Below, piece after piece: positions 10,794 through 23,690 of a DNA stretch of 64,000 nt. Source of the DNA: Amborella trichopoda (lineage: Eukaryota; Streptophyta; Magnoliopsida; Amborellales; Amborellaceae); the NCBI RefSeq assembly GCF_000471905.2, contig NW_006498507.1:3304172-3368171 (forward strand), in the 5' to 3' direction. The notes under the pieces are model-generated. The model was not told where the DNA came from. It saw only the letters and a program-made list of their open reading frames with translations, and did no database searches. Numbering within the stretch: position 1 is the first letter of the stretch; each line of letters starts with the position of its first letter. Position numbers and translations under genes: made by a program.

Positions 10794-13700
10794 ACTTTTG
10801 GCTCTTGAAATTTAAATTTCTGTTTGTTACAACTATCTTTCTCACTTTCCTTTTTTTTTGTTTTTTTCCTGATATTTGTTCTTATTCTGTTATTAAAAAC
10901 AGAAAAGAAATTCTTATCTGTTTGTTGTGGCTTACTTTGTCACTTTTTTCTTCCCTTGTCTTGGTCAACATCATTTTCCCTTTCTTTTTCTCTTAATTCT
11001 GGTATTTTACAGTTAAGGATCACCTTTTTTTTTTTTCTCACTTTAATTCGCAGTACTGTTTTTTGTTTGTTACGAGTTTTAATTAGTTGTATTTTGTTTT
11101 TCCTTTTTCTCTGTAGGCTGTTTTTTATGTTCTTCTGTTTGGTATTCCTCTATCTTTACCCTGGTGGTGCTTTCTGCATCTCTTCTTTATTTTACTTTTC
11201 TATGAAAGAGCTTTAAAGCAGCATTTTTATGTTATTCCTCTATATATATTTGAACGTTAACCGTTAGTGGGGGGTTAGCAATTTTTTGAAACGGTTGGTA
11301 GTTTTTGAAAGGAGCAATGGTAGGAACGGAAACCGAGACCGGTAGCTGAGTCACAGGTGTGGTGCTACCACCTTGACTCAACCCCATTGCTTTTTACACT
11401 TCGATTAATTTTACTGTGCTCTGTTTCCTACTGTGTTATATAATCATCTGGTAATGTATAAGGCTAGGGAAGGCCTGCACCTCCTGAAAAGAATGATAGA
11501 GTTTGTGTATCATGGTTTTATCTTCCTTGGTTTCTATTTTTTATCTCAAGACAGCTATAATTCCTTTTTTGTATTTCTCTTTCGGCTATTATTCTGTGTG
11601 TTATGGCTGTGCTACTTTTTCCTTTTTCGTTTTTTGACATTGTTTTCTAAGTACATTGGTTTCTAAGGTGCACTTTTTCAACTGGTTTATCTTCTATTAA
11701 CTTAGCTCTTATCCTCTATTTGTCATTTATTTATATAATTATCTGTTTGTGGCTGAGGGGTTTAGGGTGTCATTTCTATTGTCCTTTTCTTCAAGCAGGT
11801 TCCTCTGTTATACTTTTAGTTGTTATTTCTTTTACAGAGGTTTTAGGATTCATTCCCACAGCACAACTGGAAGGCACTCAGTGTTGCTAGTTAAAGAGGT
11901 TTTACATGGATAGTCACCAGGGCCACGAACTCCATTAAATGACTATTCTAATGTTGATCAAATGACATAGATGAGTTAGATCTCAGGTTACTTTTCCTTT
12001 AATATCTGCATCTAAATAATTTGCTAAAAGCCCCAGAGAAACACAAAGAAATGTTGGATAAAAAGGTGATAAAAAGAACATGGATGCTATAGTGGTTGCA
12101 TCTGATTCCATTGTTTCTATTGAATGCGATGAATGAACAGTTTTCATTCTTGCACATATTTTAAAGTTTTAAATATTTTCAATTTGAGAAGGACCTTTTC
12201 GCTATGTTAAGCCTATGGATGTCATTTCTTTCATGCAGATTGGACAAGGAACATATAGCAATGTTTATAAAGCCCGGGATATCATCACGGGAAAGATAGT
12301 GGCCCTAAAGAAAGTCAGATTTGATAACTTAGAACCAGAGAGTGTGAAATTCATGGCTCGGGAGATTCTTATACTTCGAAGACTGAACCACCCCAATGTG
12401 GTGAAGCTTGAGGGTCTTGTCACTTCCAGGATGTCTTGTAGTTTGTACCTTGTTTTTGAGTACATGGAACATGATTTAGCAGGGCTTGCTGCATGCCCAG
12501 GAATAGAGTTCACAGAGCCTCAGGTAATTTAATATTTTGTCATTGCATATTTTGACCTTCTCCATTGTCGAGAATTCTTTATTTTGAAATTCATAGATTC
12601 TGGTACTCAAGTCTCGATTTTTATTTTGTCCATTTTTCTGTCATTAAAATTACAGGTTTTCTCATGGCTATTTGCTTTGTGCATGCTTAAAATGTTGGTA
12701 TCAGTCATCCCCATCTGATGTTGCATTCATATCAACCATATATGAAAATGCATATAACACTTTCAGAGCTCCATGATCCATATCATGATTCGTATGATGG
12801 AAATCTCTGTCTGTCTGTATCTCTCTCTATCTCACTATATTTAGCTATCCATCTATCTATTATCTCTCTCTACTTATATATTTAATTGGTTTTGTATATA
12901 TCATTCTAGATATGCTTTTTGACGAGTGTAGGTCAAATGCTATGTGACTCAATTGCTTCGTGGTCTTGAGCACTGTCATAACCAGAGGGTCCTGCATCGT
13001 GACATCAAGGGTTCAAATCTTCTTCTCGACAATGAAGGGATCCTGAAAATAGCTGATTTTGGACTAGCATCTTTTTATGATCCTGAACAGAAGCAGCCAA
13101 TGACAAGTCGAGTTGTCACGCTTTGGTATCGGCCACCCGAACTTCTATTAGGGGCCACCTATTATAGTGTGGGCGTCGACCTTTGGAGTGCAGGATGTAT
13201 TTTGGCTGAGCTTCTTTCTGGGAAGCCAATAATGCCTGGACGAACAGAGGTAATTGGTAATGTCCAAGTTATGAGCATATTTTGAGCTTAGCTTTTTATA
13301 ATTAACTATGAATATGTCTCTATTCACTTGTTTTTATTTGGAGAGAGCATCACTGATTCCAAAAATTTACGAAATGGATATGGGATTTTAAAGCTGATGT
13401 TCTCTGAGTTATACATAATACCGCTACCCTCATCCCTTGCTCTTGATAAGAAAATGGGAGAAGCACGCTTGGATGTATATGATGATTTTCTTAGTATGTG
13501 ATGTGACAATTTTGAATTATGGGTTATAGAAATATAGGGATTGGTAAACATACAAGCCATGCAAAAGCGAGGGAATAAAATTTAGATCAATAAGTAGGTA
13601 CTAAATTAAGAAAGCAGTTAAGAATAACAAGAATGGATCGTGTGATGGAGCTCATGTGCCCCTGGAGCTAAAGAATGCATTTATACATGTTTATTTACCT

Positions 13701-16700
13701 GTTGACCTTAACTCATCCAAGCCCGGGTAATGGAGGTGGGTTGTGTTAGGTAGGCAGCCAGCGTACTTTGTCACATTTTATCATGAATCCTTAACCTATA
13801 GAGAAGGAGGAACGATATTCATGTAGCCGACAAATAATTAGGATAAGGCTTGGATGATGATTATTTATGGTCTTAGAAGTGTGATGGCCTTCAAGTTTCC
13901 CTTAACCCGTCTCAAGCTTGGGTTCTCAAGCCTGAGTAAAAGAGTTGGGTTGTGTTAGGTAGGCAGTCAGCATATAACTTTACCACATCTTATCATGAAT
14001 CCTGAACCTATGGAGACGAATAAGGAACAATATTCATGTAGCTGACTCCAAATAACTGGGATAAGGCTTGGATGATGATGATTTATGGTCTAAAAATTGT
14101 GAAGACCTTGAAGTTTCCCTTAACCCGTCTCAAGCCTGGGTAAAAGAGGTGGGTTGTGTTAGGTAGGCAGTCAATATAAAACTTAGCCAAAACTTTCCAT
14201 AAATCCTGAAAGAGGATCAAGAATCATGTAGCCGACTCCAAATACTTGGAAAAAAGCTTTGATGATAATGATAATGATTTCCCTGTTGACCTTATATGTG
14301 AGATATTTTTATGGAAAGCTAAAGGAACTTGTAACATGAGATTCCATTATGTGGGCACTGTGAACTAAATATGTTTGACTCCATTTACACCTTTAACTAA
14401 AGAATAGGGGTGGCAATGAACCTGACCCGACCCGTTGCCACCCCTACTAACGTAGCCCACCCAGGCTTATGGATTTTGCCAATGGATAAAGGAACTTGCG
14501 AGTATGTACTTGGAAGTGTCTCAACTCTGCTCCCCAAAAAGCAATTGAAGGCATCTAGCAAGGAAATTCATCCTCTTCCATATCAGAGACCTTTTCCTCA
14601 AGTCACTTCTCTTGAGAGATTACCTGCTGATAATATTTTTAAGGATTAAATCCATAAGGTGATGTCAATTTGCATACAGAAACATAATACAAATCAAAGA
14701 GTTTGTTGTATTCCATATCCTTCTAGAATGCGGAGCATACTGAGAGGCTCTCTAACTGTTGTTGAGTGGATTGTTTTAATCTTTATTTGACTGTTGCTAT
14801 TCAAATCATCTGAAGAAGATAATTCAATCTTATTTTGGTTCACTTGTTATGGGATGAGGCAATGTTTAATGTCATCAAATGGGTGAGTTCAGTGTCAACA
14901 TTGCCCTTGATATAATTGTAGAGGCTTTGGCCAGAAGTCAGGGGTCAAACATACAGGTTAACCTTTCCTTCAAAAAAAACATACGCACTTTGTGAAGAAA
15001 AATTGGAATCTGAATCGCTGGAAAGGGAAGTGCGAGTAGTAATTTTTCAACGATCCAAATGTCCCTTCCTCCACTTTGGTGTTCACTCGCACACCTCTTT
15101 CCTTTGTTATTTTAGCATTCATTTTAGCCTTCTTTTACTAAATTTTCATTAATTTTAAATGCGTATTTATATGTCTACATTTGTTGCTACTTATTTAATT
15201 TGGCTGAGTGACATCTGGTGGTAGAGCTATACCTCTTTGTCATGTGGCTAGAAGTTCAAGATACAATCAAAGACAAGAAAGGGAGGAAGAGAATCACCTT
15301 ACCTCCTCTAGTTTACTGAAACATGATTCAGGGGATCCCTTACTAGATGGAAAAGGATCCTAATCCAATTTATCACAAATGCCTGCTGGGAGTCCTTCGT
15401 GAGGCTTGAGACTTGACCTCTTGATCACTGTGTTCACCTCCCTATAAATCACAGGTTTAGGGTCCTAGAATTTCCTTGGTTTCAGTTTAGCTAGAGAACT
15501 CGAATCAGCCTCAAAATGTATACAGACATTTCTAGGGTCTCTTTGGGTGGTAGATGCATATTCAGAGGCACTTGGGAGATGGATTTTGATGGACTTTAAG
15601 CCCCTGTCCTTTATTGTCTCAGAGATTTACAGTTCACTGTTTGGGCATTTAATTGTTTGATGAGGACGCCTTGGATGTTAAAACTTGCGTAGAAATTAAA
15701 TTTCATGTGTACTGCCTCTTTTCATGACATGAGTTCAGACTCATGAACTTTTTGTTTTTTATATAAATGATTACTTGGTCCCTTGAGCGACAAAAGTTCA
15801 ACTTGTTTGCTTCTTTCTTTTTTTTTTTGAATGATTTTGTCAAACTTTACTGCACCTCGTAATAATTGTTTTGAACAATAGTTTACAATATGTCTCTGTT
15901 CGTCAGAGCCTAGCAATGTTTTAACACTTGGCAATTCAACTGACTTGCGTGAGTTTCTTGGACCCAACATGGTCTCAGGTAACTGTACAGAAACCTCAGG
16001 AACTGCCCAAGTCTCACTGCTTCCTGAGATTTGTGTTATTTTCTAAAAGACTCAGTCGAGTCGGACCTGCTGACTTGGGCTTGGGCCCTGCCTGGATCCA
16101 TGCCCGTGTCTGTGTATAAACTATGGCACCTAATGTAACCTGATAGATAATGTTTATTAAAATGTTGATTATAAATTAAAGTAAATGGTTAGTCTCAATC
16201 TCTCAGGTCTGGTGCTTCAGGATTTTCTTAAAAAACATACTGGTATTTGATTTCATTAGCAAATTAGTGGTTTGATGTTAACAGATGTAGCCTTGTAGTA
16301 TTTATTTAGCAAAGTTCATCAAAAAGGAAATGTGATATGTAGAGCATGGTTATTTATCTAGCATTTTCATTCTTTATTTCACCTTGGACATTCATCAATC
16401 CTTTTTTTTTTTCATGTCTTCTTAGGTGGAGCAATTGCACAAGATATTTAAATTATGTGGTTCTCCCTCAGAAGAATATTGGAAGAAATCTAAGTTGCCG
16501 CATGCTACTATATTTAAGCCCCAACAGCCATATAAACGTTTTCTAGCAGAGACATTTAAGAATTTTCCACCTTCTTCATTACCCCTTATTGAGACACTTC
16601 TTGCAATTGACCCAGCTGAGCGAGGTACTGCTACCTCTGCTCTGAAAAGTGAAGTGAGTGCTCAGCCCAATTTATGTGTTTCTTTATCAGTATGTCTTTA

Positions 16701-19553
16701 TGCTATAGATTACTCTTTCTTTATTAAATTGTTTCTCATGTTCCCTTGGAAGCACATCGCTGCACTGCATTGTTTGGAACTTTTGTTGAATTATTAGGTT
16801 AGGTTTCATATTGACCATTTTGTTGGCTGTTTTATGGAGCCCTCGTAAATTAAATTAAGGCCTTGCTACAAGTTGCTATGCCTTAGCTTGGTAGAAAATT
16901 GCCAGGGGGGAGGAGTAACTTGATAAAAGTTTATCAATAGGAAAGGTCAATTGAACTTGTGTTTTCAAAAAACATATAACAAAGAAAAAGAAAAAAAAAA
17001 AAACAGAAATGTATTTTTGAACTTCTGCTTTTGCTTTGTCGGAGGCTTCACTGGGGATATTCATTATTTGGTTCAGGAAGCCAATAGATTGGCTGACTTG
17101 GGAGCAGAGGGTACAGAGTTAGTTTCTTTGATGCGTATTGTTACAATGAGTTATTTCAGCTACATATTTTGTTTGTAAACCATGGGGAATGATCAGGCAG
17201 GACACACAATGTTACCTACCTTAATAAGTCCAAGCTTGACATCATTTAGACCACTTTTTTACGTTTGGACCAGTATTGGATCATCTGCATCTATACTACT
17301 AAGTTCGAGTTTAGAAGGGTGTGTGTCAGATTCTGTTCCCAAGATGTTCTCATATGAAATTTAAATATCTGTTTTCTTTTGAAAATTAATTACTGTTTTC
17401 CTTTGTAAGAACACCGCTTCTTTCCCTACCCTCTCTCTCTCGCTCTTTCTCTCTCTCTCTCTCTCTCCTCAAAACAAAAAAAGAAAAGGATTATATATGC
17501 AGTTAATGGTCTTTGCAATGCAAGTTTTTGTAAGGGCTACCATCAAATTAGTATGATGGGATCCCAACAGATATTCCATTATTAATTGAAATCAACAGCG
17601 TTCAAAAGAAACACAAGTTTTAGGGAAGTTGATCTGTGGTTTTAATCCATGTGTTTTCTCAATGCTTTTTCCATTAACAAATTGTTATTTGTATACAAGA
17701 AAAAATTTGCAATATCGGGCATACCATATGACTGGCCTTTGTGTTTCGTTTGCAGTTTTTCAGTTCAAAGCCTTATCCTTGTGAACCTTCAAGCCTTCCA
17801 CAGTATCCTCCTAGCAAAGAAATGGATGCCAAATTGAGGGATGAAGAAGCTAGAAGGTATGTGTATGCTTTCTTGATTTGCAATCCTTCTAACTCACTGC
17901 CTTTTCTTTCTTGAGGCAGGGGTGGTACACTGATCTAGTGGACTTGGGAAAACAGTTGTCCATTGGGATACCACCTTCCAATGAAAGGATGAATGGCAAT
18001 GAAGAGAGTGGGACCTGTCATTGGGGTCACGCCTCCTTCTGGTCTCACTCTCCATCAACTTCCATAATGTCATTGGACCACGATGAATCCAATTGACTAC
18101 GGTTTTCTGGCTCCTATTGAATTCTGGTGCACTTTTGTTTTGAGAAAATGCCAAAATAATTTCCTGTTGAGAAATATTTGAGAGTCGCTTTGTTTAAAGA
18201 TAGAAGATTGAAGTCTTTTCTCAGTCCATTCTATCCAATTTGGGAGATTGATCAGGGATGCTTCAATATTTTATATGGTTATCTGATATTGAGTTATGCT
18301 ATGTCATTTTTATGCAGGCAAAGAGGTCTTAGTGGGAGAGGCCATGGTGGTGATGGAACGAAGAAAACCCACCGTCCACGTGACCGTGGCAGCAGGGCTC
18401 TGCCTGCTCCAGAAGCAAATGCGGAGCTTCAAGCAAACTTGGATGTATGTTGCTTAAGTTTATCTCCAACTCTTTATTTTACTTTTAGTTCTTTCGAATT
18501 CATACTTTACCTTCTACTCTGATGAAAATCTCTATCTAAGCATCAATTGCTTTTTGTGCGATTAAATAGTTTCTCGTACGCTGAACTTCTGAGCGTTAGG
18601 TTTCTTCATTACTTGTACCTCTATGACTCTCATATCCCCAATCTTTCTTAGAAATTTTGAGTGAGGGTTGAAATGCCATATTTTTAGAGAGAGAAAATGA
18701 TCTTTTAAATGGATGTTTTCTTTTATGGTTTGGGAAAGATGATGGTTGTCCTAAATCCAGTACATTTTAGAAATAAAAGATTATTGTAGGGTTTATAGTA
18801 CAATAGAAAAATTGAGGCTCGATTTTCTTTTTTTATCTCTCACAACTGTAGAGGTTTGATTTTGTTTTCGGGGTGGAGCTTAGGCTTGGGGCTAGGGTTT
18901 GTGGATTCCTCATAACTAAGGATAAATGGTGGATTAAGAGGTCCATGAGTGATTCATGTGGGTGGGAGCCCTTAGTCCAAAACTAATTTTCAAGAGACAA
19001 ATTCTTAATGAAACTATTTCACAAGGCCTTTCCTTGATAAATGGTGGATTAAGAGGTCCATGAGTGATTCATAAGAGTGGGAGCCCTTAGTCTAAAACTA
19101 ATTTTCAGAGACAAATTCTTAATGAAACTATTTCACAAGCCTTTTCTTGAAGGGTGCGGTTTGTATAGAGCCAAGGCTCTAAACAATCAAAGTAAAGCGC
19201 ACCTTCAAATAGTGTCGAGAAATGTGGTTTCAATATTGGAAATCTTTGTGATAGCCTTAAAATATATTTTCATTTGTTAATTATAAAATTTAAAGCTTCA
19301 AAGTGTAGATCAAACAAATCTATGAAAACTTGAAAATCTTGAAAATTGACTGGTCTAAAAATGTGTACAAGATGCACTATTTCCAAAATTTGAAATCCAT
19401 TTTTTTCGCATGTCCGTGTATCTAGATGTCGAGATGATCAATTTGAGGATATTTGGGAATCAAAACAACCTCTTCTAATGAAAATTTTGCGGTAGTCTTT
19501 AATTTTGTTTATTTAGAGCCTCGGCTCTATATAAACTTTTTCCTTTCTTAAAA

Positions 19554-19592
<39 letters not shown>

Positions 19593-21527
19593 AAGATCAT
19601 GTCAGCTTTGTCTAATGGAATAGTGTGAGCCCAACCGTCGAGATTAAATCTGGGATCTTGGCCGATCTAATGGTCACGATGCATTTTGTATTTTAATTTT
19701 AATATTTTTTCTGCAAATCCAAATCCCATGAAATTTGGAGCATCCACTTTTTTCATTTAGGCGCACCTAATGAAAATATTAAAAACTAATTCACAAAATA
19801 AATTGACAAAAATACCCCGAAAAGATTCAAGGCTATTTTGGTCAATTTATTTTTTGTAAATTATTTTTACAAATATTTTTATTAGATTAGCCTATTTTTC
19901 AAGACTAGACGTTTTAAATTTAAAATGATTTGGATTTGTAGAAAAAAATTAAAAGTCAAATATAAAATACAATTGTGACATTGTGGATTGGTCCGGATTC
20001 AATCTAGGTTGTTGGGTATTTACTATAGCTGTCAGCTAGTGGGCTGGCTTTTGTTACTTCCGTATATATAGTTGTTCTAGGCTACACCATTCTAACGGTG
20101 AAGTTGGATTTTACTATAATTATATTTACTATGAATGCCCTTGCAAATTTTATATATTTGCAATGATTTTCTTGAAACTGTTGATTATAAGGTATTCTTG
20201 TAATTTAAATTTTCTTTAAATTCAAGCATGATTAAAAAAGTCAAAAGAAGCTTTTCAAATTTGAAATTACTTTTTGATGGGATTTCAAGATGACAAGAAT
20301 ACCCTGATAAATACATGAACAGTTTTTTCCAAAACTTGAAATCCATTTTTTTTCTAATGTCCATGCATCTTGATGTCGAAATGATCAATTTGAGGATATT
20401 TGGGCATCAAAACAACCTCTTGTGAAAGTTTTGGGGTAGGCTCTAATTTGATTGTTTAGAGCCTAGGCTCTATATAAACTTTTCCCTTTAGGGGTGAGGT
20501 TTGTATAGAGCCGAGGCTCTAAACAATCAAATTAGAGCCCACCTTCAGATATTATAAAAAAATATAGTTTCAATACTGGAAAGTTTTGTGATAGCCTTAA
20601 ATTATATTTTCATCTTTAGCTATAAAATTTAAAGCATTAAAAGTAGTGTAAATCAAGCAGAAAACTTGAAAATCTTGAAAATTGATGGTCGAAAAGTGCG
20701 TCGCAAGATGCACTATTTCCAAAACTTGATATCTATTTTTTTTCTAATGTCCATGCATTTTGATGTCAAGATGATCAATTTGAGGATATTTGGGCATCAA
20801 AACAACCTCTTATTGTGAAAGTTTTGGGATAAGCTCTAATTTGATTGTTTAGAGCCTAGGCTTTATATAAACTTTTCCCTTTAGTTAAAAGTCATTTTTG
20901 ACTACATAAGAATATTCTATGGCCAAAAACTTTTGAAGTAGAAAATTCTAAATTCCTAAGTGGTGTAACCTAGAATAAGACCACACACACCCCCAACCAC
21001 CCACAGACACAAATACATATGTATGTACCTACATACATAAATAGTGGTTTTCTTACGTGGTTCATTTCTTATACTCGATCTCTCTATCTTGCTCTCATGA
21101 TTTTTACTTTCATTTCATGATATGATTGTAGCGACGACGAATGATAACCCATTCAAATGCCAAAAGCAAGAGCGAGAAGTTCCCACCTCCACACCAAGAC
21201 GGAGCTGTTGGGTTTCCATTAGATGCTTCTCATGGCCAAATGTCCTTTGATGTGCATGATGCTTCTTTCACTTCAGCAACTTTCGGTCTCAAGAAGGGGC
21301 CAGTGGTGTCTTGGTCTGGACCTCTTGGGAACTCGAAAAGTGGTGGCCTCACGAGAAAGAAGAAAACAAATGTTGATGAATCTCAATTGCACACTTCTCG
21401 TGTTTTTTCTAGGCCATCGAGAGTACCTTCCATTGGTTTGTCCATGGAGCTTCAGAAAGATCGGAGCAGTGGCTTGAAGGTCAAGGGCAAGGAGGGTGTA
21501 TCAGAAGTTTTTGGTTCTCAGAAGTAG
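10088..21527 (+). CDS. CDK-like serine/threonine protein kinase (At1g54610 type), 7 coding exons
   Basis: Coding exons are 10088-10432, 12239-12523, 12932-13249, 16426-16653, 17756-17856, 18318-18444 and 21132-21527. All introns are GT..AG and the exons join in phase to 599 residues. The N-terminus MGCVFGK predicts myristoylation at Gly2 and palmitoylation at Cys3, so membrane attachment. The GWPAWLSAVAGEAIRGW block (about 89-105) before the kinase domain is typical of this plant CDK-like family. The kinase domain spans about 110-394: Gly loop IGQGTYSNV (116-124), ATP lysine K139, a FMAREI helix in the place of PSTAIRE, HRDIKGSN (Asp234), DFG (252-254), T-loop Thr268 (equivalent to CDK2 Thr160) and WYRPPE. 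The basic C-terminal tail ends near the family motif PSIGLSME. The start is set by the myristoylation motif. The family resembles CDK9/CDK12 kinases; its substrates are not shown by sequence. All key catalytic residues are present, so it looks functional. Confidence 0.93.
10433..12238 (+). other. Kinase intron 1
   Basis: The intron runs from donor gtcaca to acceptor tgcag. It is strongly T-rich, with a (CT)n microsatellite at about 10764-10791. Long open frames here (for example 10805-11216) encode only Phe/Leu/Ser-rich low complexity and are not genes. No transposon was recognised. Confidence 0.7.
13250..16425 (+). other. Kinase intron 3 (3.2 kb) with LINE-derived repeats
   Basis: The intron separates exon 3 (ending at GRTE) from exon 4 (starting VEQL). 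It holds three tandem copies of an RTE-type LINE tail at 13690-14280. The rest (14280-16420) is AT-rich with no recognisable gene. The frame at 14410-14649 has no recognisable domain. Confidence 0.65.
13690..14280 (+). mobile_element. Three tandem RTE-type LINE 3' ends
   Basis: Three diverged copies of about 170-200 bp lie head to tail (roughly 13705-13875, 13900-14085, 14105-14280). Each carries GGTGGGTTGTGTTAGGTAGG (first and third copies; the second differs at one base), then a variant of CATGTAGCCGACTCCAAATA, then ATAAGGCTTGGATGATGATG or a degenerate form. A tail that runs into a simple trinucleotide repeat is the signature of plant RTE-clade LINE 3' ends. No reverse transcriptase is present, so these are 5'-truncated remnants. 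Confidence 0.6.
17030..17150 (+). mobile_element. Possible LINE RNase H fragment in kinase intron 4
   Basis: A short translated stretch reads LVQEANRLADLGAEGTELV. It resembles the C-terminal REAN..AD.LA motif of plant LINE RNase H domains. It is short and lacks a clear boundary or tail, so the assignment is weak. Confidence 0.3.
18921..19150 (+). repeat. 114-bp tandem duplication in kinase intron 6
   Basis: Unit 1 (18921-19034) and unit 2 (19035-19150) both begin gataaatggtggattaagag and end in a tttc(a)cttga-like string, with a few substitutions. The second unit directly abuts the MITE at 19152. Confidence 0.75.
19152..19543 (+). mobile_element. Mutator-like MITE (family M), kinase intron 6
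   Basis: The element begins GGGTGCGGTTTGTATAGAGC and ends in the inverted counterpart GCTCTATATAAACTTTTTCC. The inverted ends are about 45 bp long. It is flanked by tttcttgaa (left) and tttcttaaa (right), a 9-bp target duplication with one mismatch, which fits Mutator-like transposition. It has no coding capacity. Confidence 0.65.
19555..19587 (+). repeat. (AT)n microsatellite
   Basis: An uninterrupted AT dinucleotide run lies between the MITE and the neighbouring foldback element in intron 6. Confidence 0.85.
19595..20062 (+). mobile_element. Foldback element (family F), kinase intron 6
   Basis: The left end carries atgtcagctttg and the right end contains the inverted counterpart tagctgtcagctagtgggct. 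Inner arms near cacgatgcattttgtatttt and aatataaaatacaattgtga also pair. The centre has the family signature, an imperfect hairpin around aaaataccccgaaaa / ttcaaggctattttggtc. It is a non-coding inverted-repeat element. Confidence 0.55.
20335..20486 (+). mobile_element. Partial family-M MITE (right end only)
   Basis: This is the right-hand third of a family-M MITE, ending GCTCTATATAAACTTTTCCC. It is very similar to the right end of the complete copy that follows after a shared TTTAG. Confidence 0.6.
20492..20879 (+). mobile_element. Family-M MITE, kinase intron 6
   Basis: A complete non-coding MITE starts GGGTGAGGTTTGTATAGAGC and ends GGCTTTATATAAACTTTTCC. TTTAG flanks it on both sides, and the left TTTAG follows the end of another partial copy. 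This suggests local duplication or insertion next to an older element. Confidence 0.6.
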
Positions 21528-21935
21528 TGCTCTCTCTTTCTCTCGGTCTCTCTCTCTCTCTCTTCTGGTTCTTCTTTATTCTTTGGTTGCTGGGATATAG
21601 ATTAGCAGAATCAAGCTTAGGATGATTTCTCTTGAGTGTTAGATTTAGTGTGAGCGATTGTTGGTGCTTCCAGTAATGGCAGAGCCCACCACGATGATTT
21701 CTCTGTATATGTATGTACAGGTTCTTAGGGAAGCTACACAAGGCAGGCAGGTTTTTAAGGTAGGTGATACTCTCTTTTTGTGTTTCTCACTGTTTTCTTC
21801 TTTGTTTTGTTTCCCTGAATTAGAAGTTGTTCTTTTTTTGTTATAGCAATTTTTTTTAATTGTGTGAGGGCATCTTCACCCTGTCGAGCTGCTTCTTGAA
21901 TGGTTGCAAAGTTGAGTATGTAATAATATTGGGGA
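21528..21935 (+). other. 3' UTR of the kinase gene with candidate poly(A) signal
   Basis: After the TAG stop the sequence turns T-rich, with CT microsatellites near 21540. It contains an AATAAT-type element at about 21922-21927, a plausible plant near-upstream element. The 3' end is inferred only. Confidence 0.3.
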
Positions 21936-23690
21936 AAGGGGTTTATGTGGTTTTCATATTTATCATTCGTGTTGAGAGAGAGAGAGTGCCTCTTCTAGTG
22001 TGGTTTGTTTTCATATTATCAGAGTGATTTTAACAAGCAGAGAGAGAGAGAGAGAGACTGCCTCTTCTAGTGCGGTTTGTTTTCATGTTTATCACTCTTT
22101 GATTATATTATCAGAGTGAGCGTCCGCTCGGGTAGAATGTGTTGAAGGATGATCCAACAGCAGGGAGTTGACGTCCATTACAATGTTCTGGATTTTGGTG
22201 GTAAGAATAAAGTCTGAACCCTTCCAAAACAGAGCGTAGCGCTTGTTTGATACTTAAAATTGTTAGTGAATCTCCTGATCTGCTTGGTTAAGTGGATGGC
22301 CCAGATTCAATCGTACCATTTGATTGCAAAGATCCTACCATTCCTTTTCTTTTCGTTCGGGAGCCTGATCTCGCGATGCTGGCTACAAAGAAAAAGAGGG
22401 AGATTAGAGAGAGCCAGAAAAAGTATAGGAAGAGCAACTGTGCAACGTCCATGTTTAGATGGTGCAGAAGAGCCTTACCTATGGGCTAAAGGTGCAATTT
22501 TAACAAAACATTTCTCATTGGAGAATGAACAAGAAGCAACTTGGTTAGTTCCGAAACCAAATAATAAAAGGGCGGACAATAATTTCTCAGAATATTGTAA
22601 GAACCTGCCACTCATAGCTTTCATCTCAACCGGTTAGAATAAGCAAATGCGTAAAAGAATTAAGATACGATAATAAAGGTTAGAAAAAAAATAAAAATAA
22701 TTTTAATAGTATAAAGCTAAAACCTATTCTAATTCGATCAGTTGGAGCATGTGAAGCATTAGACGTTCGTACGCATAGGAATACTTGACAGATCCTATAT
22801 ACTTCTTTCACCAATTTGGAATTCAGTTTCCATCATACTAGATGCTTAATTGAGACAATCTAATGTATAGTAAAGATAAACTGGCAATAGAAATGTATGC
22901 ACCAAAGCCGATACTCTTTATCGATGGGGGCACCCGAGCTAAACTAGTCTGCTTCTTTAAAATACCCATGAACAAACAATACTTCAGTTCAGGACCGGTT
23001 TTATCGAAATGTAGTCCTTCTCATGGCTTTTCTTCAAAGTACATCATAATGTGATGCTTGAATTTCATTTAACAAGGAAGGGTATTCTTCCACATTAAAG
23101 GTTATTGTAATTAATTTTGATGAACTTTATTTGCTTCCACTGGGTGGATATTTAAAATTTAAGCTAGAATTATAAAGTGAATCATTTTATGCTCTCTTCC
23201 TATCAGTTCTACAACCATCTCAATTTTATCTGGGTTCATTATAAGTATGTTGTTTCCTATTCAATGGTAGCTTGCCTTTTCTGGCTCGCCAGTTCTCAAA
23301 GATTCATCATCTCTCGAACAAGATTTTGGAACTCAGTTCCAAAATAACGTGATTAAATATTTTTATCCTTACCATTGTGAACATACTTTTAAAGGTTCAG
23401 GTTTCAGTGTAGCTCTCTTTAGTTCTTACAAATGCTAAATGGCCCTGCATAGGAGAAGACATAATAATGGCTTCTTATTAAACCGAAACGCACAGTGTCG
23501 TTTCTACTTTCTTATCCGATATTTCTAGTTACAGTGAGACATGCCGAGAATGGGATTCTGCAGACAAACCAAAATTTAGAATTTATCATTTTGTATCATT
23601 GTTATTTTCTTTGTGAGGTTTTGTCGCAGTCCGTCCTTCACTCAAGAGCATAAGAAACGTACGTGGATAGAGACCCTTGTAAGCTGCTGC
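21936..23690. other. Intergenic, no gene recognised
   Basis: GA microsatellites (about 21975-21990, 22037-22055) lie in two similar copies of a cctcttctagtgyggtttg-containing stretch. Open frames at 22260-22637 and 22863-23054 have no domain I can identify. They might be worn upstream exons of the pseudogene that follows, but I cannot show this. Confidence 0.35.

Noticed and set aside
10805-11216. Two overlapping open frames in kinase intron 1
   Set aside because: They are Phe/Leu/Ser-rich translations of T-rich intron DNA, without domains and inside a well-supported intron.
22260-22637. 125-codon open frame in the spacer after the kinase
   Set aside because: No domain, no splice context and no family recognised. 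Kept only as part of the intergenic note.
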